A DNA stretch of 64,000 nt, taken from contig JBLIOE010000001.1 of NCBI GenBank assembly GCA_047639555.1, positions 62,001 through 126,000 on the forward strand, given 5' to 3'. Source of the stretch: JAJRXC01 sp047639555. GTDB lineage: Bacteria > Actinomycetota > Acidimicrobiia > Acidimicrobiales > Aldehydirespiratoraceae. This document shows, one piece after another, positions 26,516 to 34,990 of the stretch. Every line of letters starts with the position of its first letter. Within the stretch, counting starts at the first letter, position 1. The notes under the pieces were generated by a model. That model worked only from the letters and a program-made list of their open reading frames with translations, had not been told where the DNA came from and did no database searches. A program made the position numbers and the translations under genes.

Positions 26516-27360
26516 CGAGTGCGAGAGGCGGTGCCGCGTGTGTGGCGGGCGGTCTCGTCGGCCTCGCGCTCTCGGGCGGCGTACCTGAAGAAACGAATGG
26601 CGATCAGGATCCACAGGTAGAAGCCGCCGACGACCTTCATGACGGCCCCCGCAAGCTGCTGGTCGTCGGTGGGACTCAGGCCCCAGAGATTGGTATCGGT
26701 GTCGTAGGCCTCGTAGACCACACCCTCGGCAAAGGTGAGCCAGCCGGCCGGCACTGTCGGCACGATCGACATCAAGAACAGATAAATCAACTTTGCGGGC
26801 TCGCTGAGATGCACTTCCTTGAGTGGGCCCAGGACCGGAAACCACATCAGCAGTGCGGAGAAGAAGACACCGAGGTGGATCAGATAGTGGAACGATCCAT
26901 TCTCAGAGCTGAGGTTGACGACCGCACCCCAGTGGGTGAGCACCTGGAACAGGTTGAAGACGACGCCCGCCACCACTGGCTTCGTCAGGACGCGAAGCAC
27001 ACGGGAAACGCCACCACCGTCGAGCACCAACAAGCGAGCCAGCCACTCCGGCATCGCCAGGAGCAGCAGCGGCGGAACGATAAACGCAATGAGCAAATGC
27101 TGGAACATGTGCACCGAGTAGAGATACTTCTCGGCGATGTCGTGCATTGGATAGTCGGCGGCGATCCAGAGCAGGAGCACGCCGACAGCAAAGAACCGCT
27201 TCTGCGATGTGGTGACAACCGGCTGGCCTTCGGCCACCACAAGGGGACCGATCTGGCGAGTGGCATAGATCCCAAGGGTGACGATGCCGCCAATGAGGAG
27301 CCAAACTTCTGGGTGGGCTTCGAAGGCCCACGCATTCACGGCGAGGAGGGGCGCCAGCAT
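26509..27360 (-). CDS. ctaG: Cytochrome c oxidase assembly protein, caa3-type CtaG
   Basis: A membrane protein of 283 residues with about seven helices in the Caa3_CtaG family, needed for maturation of caa3 oxidase (probably the copper site). The family stretch DYPMHDIAEKYLYSVHMFQH and LLIAFIVPPLLLLAMPEW is clear, with His residues placed for copper or heme. The C-terminal tail is Arg/Glu-rich and cytoplasmic. It is the last gene of the oxidase operon, 4 bases after the subunit IV gene. Confidence 0.88.
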   Translation of the reverse strand: MLAPLLAVNAWAFEAHPEVWLLIGGIVTLGIYATRQIGPLVVAEGQPVVTTSQKRFFAVGVLLLWIAADYPMHDIAEKYLYSVHMFQHLLIAFIVPPLLLLAMPEWLARLLVLDGGGVSRVLRVLTKPVVAGVVFNLFQVLTHWGAVVNLSSENGSFHYLIHLGVFFSALLMWFPVLGPLKEVHLSEPAKLIYLFLMSIVPTVPAGWLTFAEGVVYEAYDTDTNLWGLSPTDDQQLAGAVMKVVGGFYLWILIAIRFFRYAAREREADETARHTRGTASRTRN

Positions 27361-27364
27361 GGAG

Positions 27365-27700
27365 CTATGCCCAGAACTGGAAGGTGCTCAACGCAATGCA
27401 ATAGACGCCAGTTGCGAGAAACAAGCCACCCACGAACATCCGGGTGAACATGGGGTTGTCCTGCTTCAAGTGCATGAAGTAGGCCGCAACCATCCAGAAC
27501 TTCACGACCATCATGAACATCAGGCTGGCAATGACCACGCTGTTGTTCTCAAATATCGGGATCGCCGACTCAAAGTAGGTGGCCACCTCGACGCCGGTGA
27601 TGGCCGCAAGAATCAGCGCGATCTTGATGTACGCCCAGTCGGACGGATGATCGTGAACATCGACCTCGTCGTGGGCCTCGGTGGTGACAGATTCAGTCAT
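27365..27700 (-). CDS. Cytochrome c oxidase subunit IV (COX4_pro family)
   Basis: 111 residues with three membrane helices; the pattern VEVATYFESAIP and then FWMVAAYFMHLKQDN is typical of the small fourth subunit of caa3 and bo3 oxidases, which helps CuB binding and stability. It lies 13 bases after subunit III and just before ctaG, the usual order. Confidence 0.87.
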   Translation of the reverse strand: MTESVTTEAHDEVDVHDHPSDWAYIKIALILAAITGVEVATYFESAIPIFENNSVVIASLMFMMVVKFWMVAAYFMHLKQDNPMFTRMFVGGLFLATGVYCIALSTFQFWA

Positions 27701-27713
27701 ATGAAGTCTCCGC

Positions 27714-28352
27714 TTACTCGACGGGGATCAGGTAGATGACAGTGAAGATAAAGATCCACACCACGTCTACGAAGTGCCAATAGAGACCAACGATCTCAAC
27801 GGTCTCCGTGTGTTTCGGGGTCAGCTTGCCCTGCTGTGACGCCACGAAGAGCGACATCAACATGACAACGCCTAGGGCCACATGGACACCATGGAAGCCG
27901 GTGAGCGTGTAGAACGCCGAGCTCGCAGGGTTGCCGGTGAAGCCCACGCCCTCACGAACGAACGAGGTGAACTCGTAGACCTGGCCACCGATGAATACGG
28001 CACCAAGCATCGCCGTAGCGAGGAGCCAGGCGCGGGTGGCGGGGTTGTCGCCGCGGGTGAGAGCCGACAGCGCGAGCACCATGGTGAGCGAGCTCATCAG
28101 AAGGACAAACGAACTCACCGAGGTGAACGGAATGTCGAAGATGTCGGTAGGGATCGCCGTGTTGTCCGGCCCGGGACCACGGCGGGTCTTGTAAAGCAGG
28201 TAGGTGGAGATCAAGCCACCAAACAACAAACATTCCGAACCGAGGAACGTCCACATTGCCAACTTGGTGTTGGAGATGCCGGTGGACGTGCCGTGTTCTT
28301 CCTGGCCCGTGGGCGTGTCGTGAACCTCAACGGTTGCCGTGGACATGCTCAC
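27714..28352 (-). CDS. ctaE: Cytochrome c oxidase subunit III
   Basis: 212 residues with five membrane helices. Family residues are intact: Glu127 in GQVYEF (near the proton D-channel entrance), His154 and His157 in GFHGVHV, and YWHFVDVVW near the C-terminus. Subunit III keeps the proton uptake path working and protects the active site. The start overlaps the stop of ctaD (ATGA). It is the intact counterpart of the altered copy at 32522. Confidence 0.95.
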   Translation of the reverse strand: MSMSTATVEVHDTPTGQEEHGTSTGISNTKLAMWTFLGSECLLFGGLISTYLLYKTRRGPGPDNTAIPTDIFDIPFTSVSSFVLLMSSLTMVLALSALTRGDNPATRAWLLATAMLGAVFIGGQVYEFTSFVREGVGFTGNPASSAFYTLTGFHGVHVALGVVMLMSLFVASQQGKLTPKHTETVEIVGLYWHFVDVVWIFIFTVIYLIPVE

Positions 28353-30358
28353 TCCCCTCCTTCGGCGCCGGCGGTGACCGCTTTGGTCTCAGCGCTCTGG
28401 TCGTCGCCACTGTCATCATCATCGTGATGATCATCGTGACCGTGGTCGGCATCCGGGTCATCGACCGGTTCGAGAGCCCACGAGTAGAGGGCGAGGCCGG
28501 AAAGGAGTCCACCAACGACACAGATCCAGAGATTGAAGATCAGGCCATAACCAATGAGCGGCATACCAAGGGCGAGCACGAGCGGCCAGAACGATGGCGA
28601 GGGGAGATGTACACCCTTGGCCGAGCCGTCTTGGGCGACTTCTTCGATCGTCGCGATCCGGACGACACGCTTGTCCTCGTCGTAGCTGTACTTGCGGTGC
28701 CACCATTCGTCGAGTCCTTCGACCGTCGGGATGGTGTCGAAGTTGTGCTCCGGCGTGGGCGAAGGAATCATCCATTCGAGGCTACGAGCGTCCCACGGAT
28801 CGGGACCCGGCGCTGGCAGGTTCGGGGCATCACGGAGCGACTTCCACACGTTGAAGAAGAAGACCAACACCGAGAGGGCGATGGTAAACGAACCGATCGT
28901 GGCGACCATGTTCCAGAACTCGAAGCCGAAGCCGGGCGAGTAGGTGTCGATACGACGACTCATCCCCTGCAGGCCGAGTATGTGCATTGGGCCGAACGTG
29001 AGGTTGAAACCAATGAGCATGACCCAGAAGTGGACCTTGCCCAATGTTTCGTTGAGCATGTGGCCGAAGACCTTGGGCCACCAGAAGTAGAGGCCGCCCA
29101 TAAGACCAAGGACACCGCCACCGAAGATCACATAGTGGAAGTGGGCCACGATGTAGTAGGTGTCGGTCTGCTGCGTGTCGGCGGGAGCCAGCGAGTGGGT
29201 GACACCCGAGAGACCACCGATGGTGAACATCGCCACGGTGCCGACCGAGAACAGCATCGCCGTGGTGAAGCGCAACTTGCCGCCCCACATCGTGGCGAGC
29301 CAATTGAGGATCTTCACGCCGGTCGGGACCGCAATGAACATTGTCGACAGTGAGAAGGCGGCGACAGAGAACGGACCAATACCGGATACGAACATGTGGT
29401 GCGCCCACACGCCCCAGCCCATGAAGCCGATCGCGATGCCCGAGAACACCATGAACGAGTAGCCGAAGAGAGGCTTGCGGCTGAACGTGGGAATGATCTC
29501 TGAGATCACGCCGAAGGCCGGCAAGATAATGATGTACACCTCGGGGTGCCCGAATATCCAGAACAAGTGCTGCCACAGAAGTGGATCACCGCCCGTTTCC
29601 GGATTAAAGAACTGCGCATCGAAGAGGCGGTCGAACATCAGCAGGAACAGCGCCACCGTGATCACCGGGATGGCGAACAGGAGCAGGAACTGCGTGACGA
29701 GCAGCATCCAAGTGAGGACCGGCATGCGGAACAGAGACATTCCCGGCGCCCGCATGTTGAGGACAGTGACGATCAGGTTGATGGCCGAGACCAGCGAAGC
29801 AACACCGGCGATCAGCAGACCCAGGGCATAGAAGTCGACACCATGGCTCGGCGAGAAAGCGAGGCCGGAATTCGGCGAGTAGCAGAACCAACCGCAGTCA
29901 GCGCCGCCGCCACCAACGATCCACGACGAGTTCAGGAAGACCGCACCGGAGATCCACACCCAGAAGCTAAGGGCGTTGAGACGGGGGAAGGCCACGTCTC
30001 GAGCGCCGATCTGGAGCGGAATCAGGTAGTTCGCAAACGCCGCCGCGAGCGGCATGATGAACAGGAACACCATGGTGACGCCGTGCATGGTGAAGACTTG
30101 GTTGTACACCTCAGCACTGAGAACCTGGCCTTCCGGAGCCGCGAGCTGCACTCGGATCAGCAGTGCTTCAATGCCGCCCACCACGAAGAAGAACATCGCG
30201 GCAACGCCGTACATGATGCCGATCTTCTTGTGATCGACCGTGCTGAGCCAGTCTCGCCAACCGTTGCCGCCCTGAGGGCGGGTCAGTGCGCCGAGAGGGC
30301 GCTCGACATTGGATACGTCACCCGATGCAAGGGCGAGCGGTTCTTCGGCGATCGCCAT
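28349..30358 (-). CDS. ctaD: Cytochrome c oxidase subunit I, catalytic copy
   Basis: The core of the proton-pumping oxidase (669 residues, at least 12 helices plus an extension of about 100 residues). All cofactor ligands are present: His92 (MHG) and His408 for heme a, His406 for heme a3 (AHFHYV), and His271, His320 and His321 for CuB (GHPEVY, WAHHMF). The Tyr275 cross-link partner, Glu273 and the K-channel Lys349 (PTGVK) are intact. The start is ATG 30358, 1 base below the subunit II stop; the frame upstream overlaps that gene. The C-terminal tail has an acidic, His-rich run. Confidence 0.97.
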   Translation of the reverse strand: MAIAEEPLALASGDVSNVERPLGALTRPQGGNGWRDWLSTVDHKKIGIMYGVAAMFFFVVGGIEALLIRVQLAAPEGQVLSAEVYNQVFTMHGVTMVFLFIMPLAAAFANYLIPLQIGARDVAFPRLNALSFWVWISGAVFLNSSWIVGGGGADCGWFCYSPNSGLAFSPSHGVDFYALGLLIAGVASLVSAINLIVTVLNMRAPGMSLFRMPVLTWMLLVTQFLLLFAIPVITVALFLLMFDRLFDAQFFNPETGGDPLLWQHLFWIFGHPEVYIIILPAFGVISEIIPTFSRKPLFGYSFMVFSGIAIGFMGWGVWAHHMFVSGIGPFSVAAFSLSTMFIAVPTGVKILNWLATMWGGKLRFTTAMLFSVGTVAMFTIGGLSGVTHSLAPADTQQTDTYYIVAHFHYVIFGGGVLGLMGGLYFWWPKVFGHMLNETLGKVHFWVMLIGFNLTFGPMHILGLQGMSRRIDTYSPGFGFEFWNMVATIGSFTIALSVLVFFFNVWKSLRDAPNLPAPGPDPWDARSLEWMIPSPTPEHNFDTIPTVEGLDEWWHRKYSYDEDKRVVRIATIEEVAQDGSAKGVHLPSPSFWPLVLALGMPLIGYGLIFNLWICVVGGLLSGLALYSWALEPVDDPDADHGHDDHHDDDDSGDDQSAETKAVTAGAEGGE

Positions 30359-30359
30359 G

Positions 30360-31661
30360 TCACTCCACCTCCGTGGCCGCAATGCGTTCATCGGTAGGAC
30401 GAGGGCCCAACGTTTCGAGGAAAGCAATCACGTCATTGATCTGTCGTTCAGAAAGGTTGAGGTTGGGCATACCCCGGGGCAAGGCGCCGTCCGGCAGATC
30501 GTTGGCCAGGTTGGCCTTCACTGCGTCCGGGTCGCGGATCCAGGCCGCGAGATCGTCACGGTTGAGGGTGCCGTCTTCGTTGTTATAGAGATTGAAGATG
30601 CCACCGGCGAACGTGGTGTTGTTCGCCAGGTGCGTGAGATTCGGGGCCGAGCCGGCGAGCGTCGCGGCGCCGTCGTAGGCCTCACCGTTGACGAGATCGT
30701 TGAGACCGCCAACGAGGTGGCACGAAGCGCACTGGATGGTGAACAGGTCGAGGCCGCGGAGCACTTCATTCTCAACATCGTCGACACTGCCAACGCCGGT
30801 TTCGCGGTAGGCATCGACGTAACCCTGGAGGCTCTCGTCGAACGTGGCGTCGGACATCTGCATGTCGATCCAACCCTGGAAGTCGGCATCAGTCATGGCC
30901 ACAGCCTGCATACGCATGCGGCTGTGAGACAGACCACAGAACTCCGAGCATTGACCGAAGTAAACCCCGGGTTCGTTGGCTTCGATCTTCCACGGCGTGT
31001 AGCGACCCGGCACTGCATCTCGGGTGCCGTTGAGGGCTGGGATCTTGTGGGAGTGGATGACATCACGGGAGGTGATGATCAGTTCGACCTCGGTGAGGGT
31101 CGGGATTGCGAACTGGCCGGAGGTGACGATGTCGGCCGGTGGAAGATCACGGGGGTCGCCAAGATCGGCGGTCTTGATCTGTGAGCCGTCGAGGTAGTAA
31201 CGATATTCCCACCACCATTGCTGGCCGACCACAACGATGGTCGGCTCCCATTCGACCGACTCGCCGGCAACATCGATGGTGATCGAGTTGTCGTCGGTGC
31301 CGTTGATATCGATGTGGGTGATGATCGTGAAGACACCGATCACCGCCATGATGAGCGCCGGAACGATGGTCCAGGCGATCTCCAACGAGTTGTTGTGGGA
31401 GATCTGCTCGGGGAACTCATCGTCGTCTTCGTAGGAGGAAACGCCGTGCTTGAAGGCGAGGTAGAGCACCGCTCCACAGATGGCCACGAGGACCACACCG
31501 GCAAGAATGAAGACCGGATAGGCGAGGTTCCAGATGGTCTCGGCGACCTCGCTCTGTGGATCAAGGGTGTCGAGCTCAGCGTCGCTGGCGCAACCAGCGG
31601 TGAGCAACCCAAAGAGAAGAAGAAGTCCGACGCCCGGCAGGCGGCCGCGGATCTTGAACAT
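30360..31661 (-). CDS. ctaC: Cytochrome c oxidase subunit II fused to cytochrome c (caa3 type)
   Basis: 433 residues: a signal peptide with lipobox LLTAGC, two membrane helices, a cupredoxin domain with the CuA site (HSHKIP, then CSEFCGLSHSRM supplying Cys, Cys, His and Met), and a C-terminal cytochrome c domain with CASCH and the Met of RGMPNL. Electrons pass from the fused cytochrome to CuA and on to subunit I. The chosen ATG (31661) is 1 base after the stop of the upstream gene and starts the signal peptide; ATG 31700 would overlap that gene. Confidence 0.95.
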   Translation of the reverse strand: MFKIRGRLPGVGLLLLFGLLTAGCASDAELDTLDPQSEVAETIWNLAYPVFILAGVVLVAICGAVLYLAFKHGVSSYEDDDEFPEQISHNNSLEIAWTIVPALIMAVIGVFTIITHIDINGTDDNSITIDVAGESVEWEPTIVVVGQQWWWEYRYYLDGSQIKTADLGDPRDLPPADIVTSGQFAIPTLTEVELIITSRDVIHSHKIPALNGTRDAVPGRYTPWKIEANEPGVYFGQCSEFCGLSHSRMRMQAVAMTDADFQGWIDMQMSDATFDESLQGYVDAYRETGVGSVDDVENEVLRGLDLFTIQCASCHLVGGLNDLVNGEAYDGAATLAGSAPNLTHLANNTTFAGGIFNLYNNEDGTLNRDDLAAWIRDPDAVKANLANDLPDGALPRGMPNLNLSERQINDVIAFLETLGPRPTDERIAATEVE

Positions 31662-31662
31662 G

Positions 31663-32514
31663 TCACTCACCGTCGTTGTCTCCGTCAGTGTGTTCGGCAT
31701 CTATTTCGTCGCCGTCTTCGTCGTAGGACTCGTCGGCATCGCCGGCTTCGTCATCGCCCTCGGTCTCTTCATGTTCGTGGAATTCGCGCTCGCCATCGAC
31801 TGCGGCCCAGACCCCACCACCAAGCACGGCGACAGCGACAACCACCGAAAGGCCGGCCACGACGTTCTTGCCGAGCTTGATCGACTCGTTGGCCGCAATA
31901 ATTGCGATTCCGACGATGATCACCGCAACGACGCCGGCAACAACCACGGCACCGAGCTTCGAAACGTTGAGCATGATGCGGGAGATCGCCAGCACCCCGA
32001 CAGCAACAACAAGACCACCAGCGGCGGGAATCTCGATCGGCGCCATAATGCGATTACGGAGGGCACGGTTGGCTTCGGGATCACCCGTGGCCCGATCGGC
32101 CCAGGCGTCCATCATCCAGGAGATGGAGACAAGACCCGCAGCCACAAGGCCAGCGATGAAGATCGCCGTATTGAGAACGAGGCCAACCGCCATGGTGGCA
32201 ACGGCGAAGGCGCCGATGATCGGCCAATGGCTCGGCGTGACCGGCAAGGTGGGGGCGATGTCGTCGACCCCCATGTAGTCGGCCTGATCGGCGGGATCCG
32301 CGTCGCGGAAGGTGATCAGCGTGAGAGCGATGCCGATGGCGCTGACCCCAAGCCCAACGAGAACGCCATAGCCGACATGTTCGCCAACACCGCCCTTCCA
32401 GCCGAGGCTGAGCGGTCCGACGTGGTTTCCACCAGACGTGTAGCCATAGAGGACGCCGGCGGTCGCCAGAGCGACACCGATGCCAAAGAAGAATTTGAAG
32501 CCCGAGGTGAACAC
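31663..32514 (-). CDS. CtaF-like oxidase membrane subunit with extra C-terminal membrane domain
   Basis: 283 residues. The first 140 resemble actinobacterial CtaF (cytochrome c oxidase subunit IV): an early ALATAGVLYGYTSGG helix pair, a loop with DPADQADYMGVDD, and then TPSHWPIIGAF before two more helices. A second half, starting NRIMAPIEIP, adds three membrane helices not found in CtaF. It ends in a strongly acidic tail of about 40 residues (Asp/Glu with some His). Homology to CtaF is by eye and moderate. The gene sits between the altered CoxIII and subunit II with gaps of 1-7 bases. Confidence 0.65.
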   Translation of the reverse strand: MFTSGFKFFFGIGVALATAGVLYGYTSGGNHVGPLSLGWKGGVGEHVGYGVLVGLGVSAIGIALTLITFRDADPADQADYMGVDDIAPTLPVTPSHWPIIGAFAVATMAVGLVLNTAIFIAGLVAAGLVSISWMMDAWADRATGDPEANRALRNRIMAPIEIPAAGGLVVAVGVLAISRIMLNVSKLGAVVVAGVVAVIIVGIAIIAANESIKLGKNVVAGLSVVVAVAVLGGGVWAAVDGEREFHEHEETEGDDEAGDADESYDEDGDEIDAEHTDGDNDGE

Positions 32515-32521
32515 TTGATCC

Positions 32522-33112
32522 CTACTTCGTGACGTAGATGACGTACCAGGCGATCGCCCACATGGCGACGACTGTGTTCCAGTAGAACGCCGCCGCAGCG
32601 ACGGAATCGGCCTTGCGAGGACCGAATTGCCCGACCAAAGCCCGCAGGAAGGTCAGAACAATGAACACCGTCGCAGCGATAAGGAACGCTGCGAAGGCGC
32701 CGTTGACGACGAAGAACATGAACTCAGCGGTGGAACCGTCGAGCGCAAAGCCCGTGTCGTTGATAATGAACCACATTTGGTTGAACACCGCGGCGCCGAA
32801 CACCCCCGAGAGGGCTAGGGCGACGATTGTATTCTTGCGGTCGTCGTTGTTGATTGCCTGCACGGCCCACTGCACGGTGACAGTCGACAAGATCAGTGTG
32901 GCGAAGATGAAGCCGGAAGGGCCGAGCTCAACAACTCCCGACGGGAACCATTCGGTGCCGGCGGTGCGAGCGGTGCCACGTTCGCTGATGTAGACGATGA
33001 TGACGCCCACGAAAGCCATGAACGAGGCGGCCGACGCAAACATCGTGCCGACAAGCACGGTGCGGGGTCGGGTGACCTCCGCGGATGGGAGGCCAGTAGT
33101 GGTCGCAGTCAT
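32522..33112 (-). CDS. CoxIII-like subunit lacking the conserved polar residues
   Basis: 196 residues, five membrane helices, clearly a subunit III homologue: YISERG, then TRxxxRKNTI, then FYWNTVVAMWAIAWYVIYV at the C-terminus align with the intact copy. But Glu127 of that copy is Phe115, His154 and His157 are Phe140 and Phe143, and YWHFVD is YWNTVV. Membrane residues are kept while the polar functional ones are gone. It follows the altered subunit I gene with no gap (TAA then ATG), so the two are probably partners. Confidence 0.85.
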   Translation of the reverse strand: MTATTTGLPSAEVTRPRTVLVGTMFASAASFMAFVGVIIVYISERGTARTAGTEWFPSGVVELGPSGFIFATLILSTVTVQWAVQAINNDDRKNTIVALALSGVFGAAVFNQMWFIINDTGFALDGSTAEFMFFVVNGAFAAFLIAATVFIVLTFLRALVGQFGPRKADSVAAAAFYWNTVVAMWAIAWYVIYVTK

Positions 33113-34789
33113 TTAGGACTCCTCTCCCTCATCGGAGGGTGAATCTGAGGCATCGAGCAGCGGGGTTTCGGAGGTGACTCGGGCAGGCGCTTCGGTGAAC
33201 GAACCACCGACGGTGGACCATTCGAGGGTCTGACCATCCCAGGGGTTGTCCGAACCAGGCTCGCCGGAGCGCATTGCCTTGGCGAGGGCGGCCACGAGGC
33301 CGAGGGCGCCGAGTCCGACCAGAAGAATTCCGATCAGCGACACGACGTTGAGCACATCGGCAGCATCCTCAGTGACCACTCCGAGAGGGCTATTGGGGGT
33401 GTCGAGGAAGCCGTTGGCCACCTGCCCACCACCGAGTAGCAACGCACCACCGAGAAGGCTGAGCGTCACCATGCGACCCATCATCGAGGGAAGTGCGTGG
33501 CCACCGATCTTCGGGGCCCAGAACCAGAATCCGCCGATTGCGGACGCAATCGCACCAAGAAGCACGAGGTTCATCACACCAGAGATGGCGATAGTGCCCA
33601 TGACACCGGTCTGGGTGACGACGGCGCCCAATTCGAGCGGCTCGATCACTCGGGCAACGCCGGCGACGACGCCAAGAGCAACGATCAGGACGCCACCGAG
33701 GGCGCCGAGCAGGTGCGCAGGCGGGAGTCCGGCGATGTTGCTGCGGCCCCGCAAGAGAGAATCACCGATGCCACCGATGAAACCGAGCACCGGGATGATC
33801 GCCGCGATGCCGAAGACGATGAAGATGAACTTCTGGTCGTACTGGACGTTGGCCGCAAGGTCGAACTGGAAGTAGGGCTGGCTCCAGGCGCCAAATGACA
33901 CCAGACCGAAGAGACCGATCATCGCCATCGAGAGGCCGTGGCGGGAGGCCTTCACGCCCGCTGCCACGGGGGCAACGGAACCCAGAATGCCGAGGGCCGG
34001 AATGGCGAAGGCGTAGACCTGCGGCTGTTCGACCAGCCAAGCAACCTGCGCCCAGATGGAGGTGTCGCCGTTGAGGCCACCGCCGAAGGTGCCAGGGCCG
34101 TTGTGAAGGTCGACGTAGGCGACGAGGAGGTTGGCCAACAGCACCGGAAGGGTGAGGAGCCAGACCGCCGTAGCAACCAGCATCGACCAGGCAAACAATG
34201 GCGTGCGCATCAGGGTCATGCCCTTGACACGCAACGAAACGACGGTGGTGGCAATACAGACCGAGGCGAGCAGCAGGGAAATGATGACCATGCCCATACC
34301 CGTGAGGGTGAGGGCAATGGCGTCACGTTCGTCGCCGGTCGCCCGGTCAAATGCGCCCCAGCCGCCACCGGCGAACACCGAGGCGATCATGATTCCGGCG
34401 CCAAGGACGAAGCCCCAAACCGCGGCCAGAGCGGCACGAGGGAAGGCAATGTTGGTGGAGCCAACCTGCATCGGCACGACCACGGTGGCCAGACCAATGA
34501 ACAGCGGCATCGCAACAAGGAGAGCGAGGCCGATGCGGTACAGGGCCCACATCTGAAGGAAGGCGTTGTCGCCGCCGAAGATGTCGACCGTGTCGGCATC
34601 GAGGCGTTCGAACCCGATGAGCACGCCAACAACGACGGCACCAATCAGGAGAAATACGCCGGATTTCATCCACATGCGGCCAATGGCCTTGTGGTCCGTC
34701 GTGGTGAGCGCGTCGTAGAGCCCAGCCGCCGCGGGCGAGGGGGCCGCCGAGGCAGTATCAGTGGCCGGCGGTGTGTCGGTCATCGTCAT
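33113..34789 (-). CDS. CoxI-like subunit without heme or copper ligands
   Basis: 558 residues with the heme-copper oxidase subunit I fold: DHKAIGRMW at the start of helix I, VVPMQVGSTNIAFPR after helix II, GGFWFWAPKIGGHALP near helix X, and DNPWDGQTLEW near the end all align with ctaD. Every cofactor ligand is replaced: heme a His to Tyr84 and Met406, heme a3 His to Gly404, CuB His to Gln255 and Gln304-Pro305. Tyr259 remains; Glu of HPEVY is Gln257 and the K-channel Lys is absent. The frame is intact and codon use is normal, so it is kept by selection, probably as a structural or assembly subunit. First gene of the oxidase operon. Confidence 0.85.
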   Translation of the reverse strand: MTMTDTPPATDTASAAPSPAAAGLYDALTTTDHKAIGRMWMKSGVFLLIGAVVVGVLIGFERLDADTVDIFGGDNAFLQMWALYRIGLALLVAMPLFIGLATVVVPMQVGSTNIAFPRAALAAVWGFVLGAGIMIASVFAGGGWGAFDRATGDERDAIALTLTGMGMVIISLLLASVCIATTVVSLRVKGMTLMRTPLFAWSMLVATAVWLLTLPVLLANLLVAYVDLHNGPGTFGGGLNGDTSIWAQVAWLVEQPQVYAFAIPALGILGSVAPVAAGVKASRHGLSMAMIGLFGLVSFGAWSQPYFQFDLAANVQYDQKFIFIVFGIAAIIPVLGFIGGIGDSLLRGRSNIAGLPPAHLLGALGGVLIVALGVVAGVARVIEPLELGAVVTQTGVMGTIAISGVMNLVLLGAIASAIGGFWFWAPKIGGHALPSMMGRMVTLSLLGGALLLGGGQVANGFLDTPNSPLGVVTEDAADVLNVVSLIGILLVGLGALGLVAALAKAMRSGEPGSDNPWDGQTLEWSTVGGSFTEAPARVTSETPLLDASDSPSDEGEES

Positions 34790-34921
34790 GGTTGCAGGTG
34801 TCCTCCGACAGATGCGCCCGACAGCAGGGGCGCAAACTGTTGCTTCGTTCGTTGGCGCACTTCGATCACCGCCGCGGCACGCGACGACACCCGAAGTGCA
34901 GTACCGAGACGGCAGCCTACA

Positions 34922-34950
34922 GGGCCGCGCGGCCCCGGTTGTAAACCGGG
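34922..34950 (-). terminator. Double hairpin between ctaB and the oxidase operon
   Basis: GGGCCGCGCGGCCC is self-complementary, and next to it CCCGGTT (34934-34940) pairs with AACCGGG (34944-34950). They lie 40 bases past the ctaB stop on the minus strand and before the oxidase operon start at 34789. No T run follows. The remaining 130 bases must hold the operon promoter, but I see no clear boxes. Confidence 0.4.
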
Positions 34951-34990
34951 CGGCAGAGGAATTTTGGCGGATTTTTCATCCGTCGGCCTC

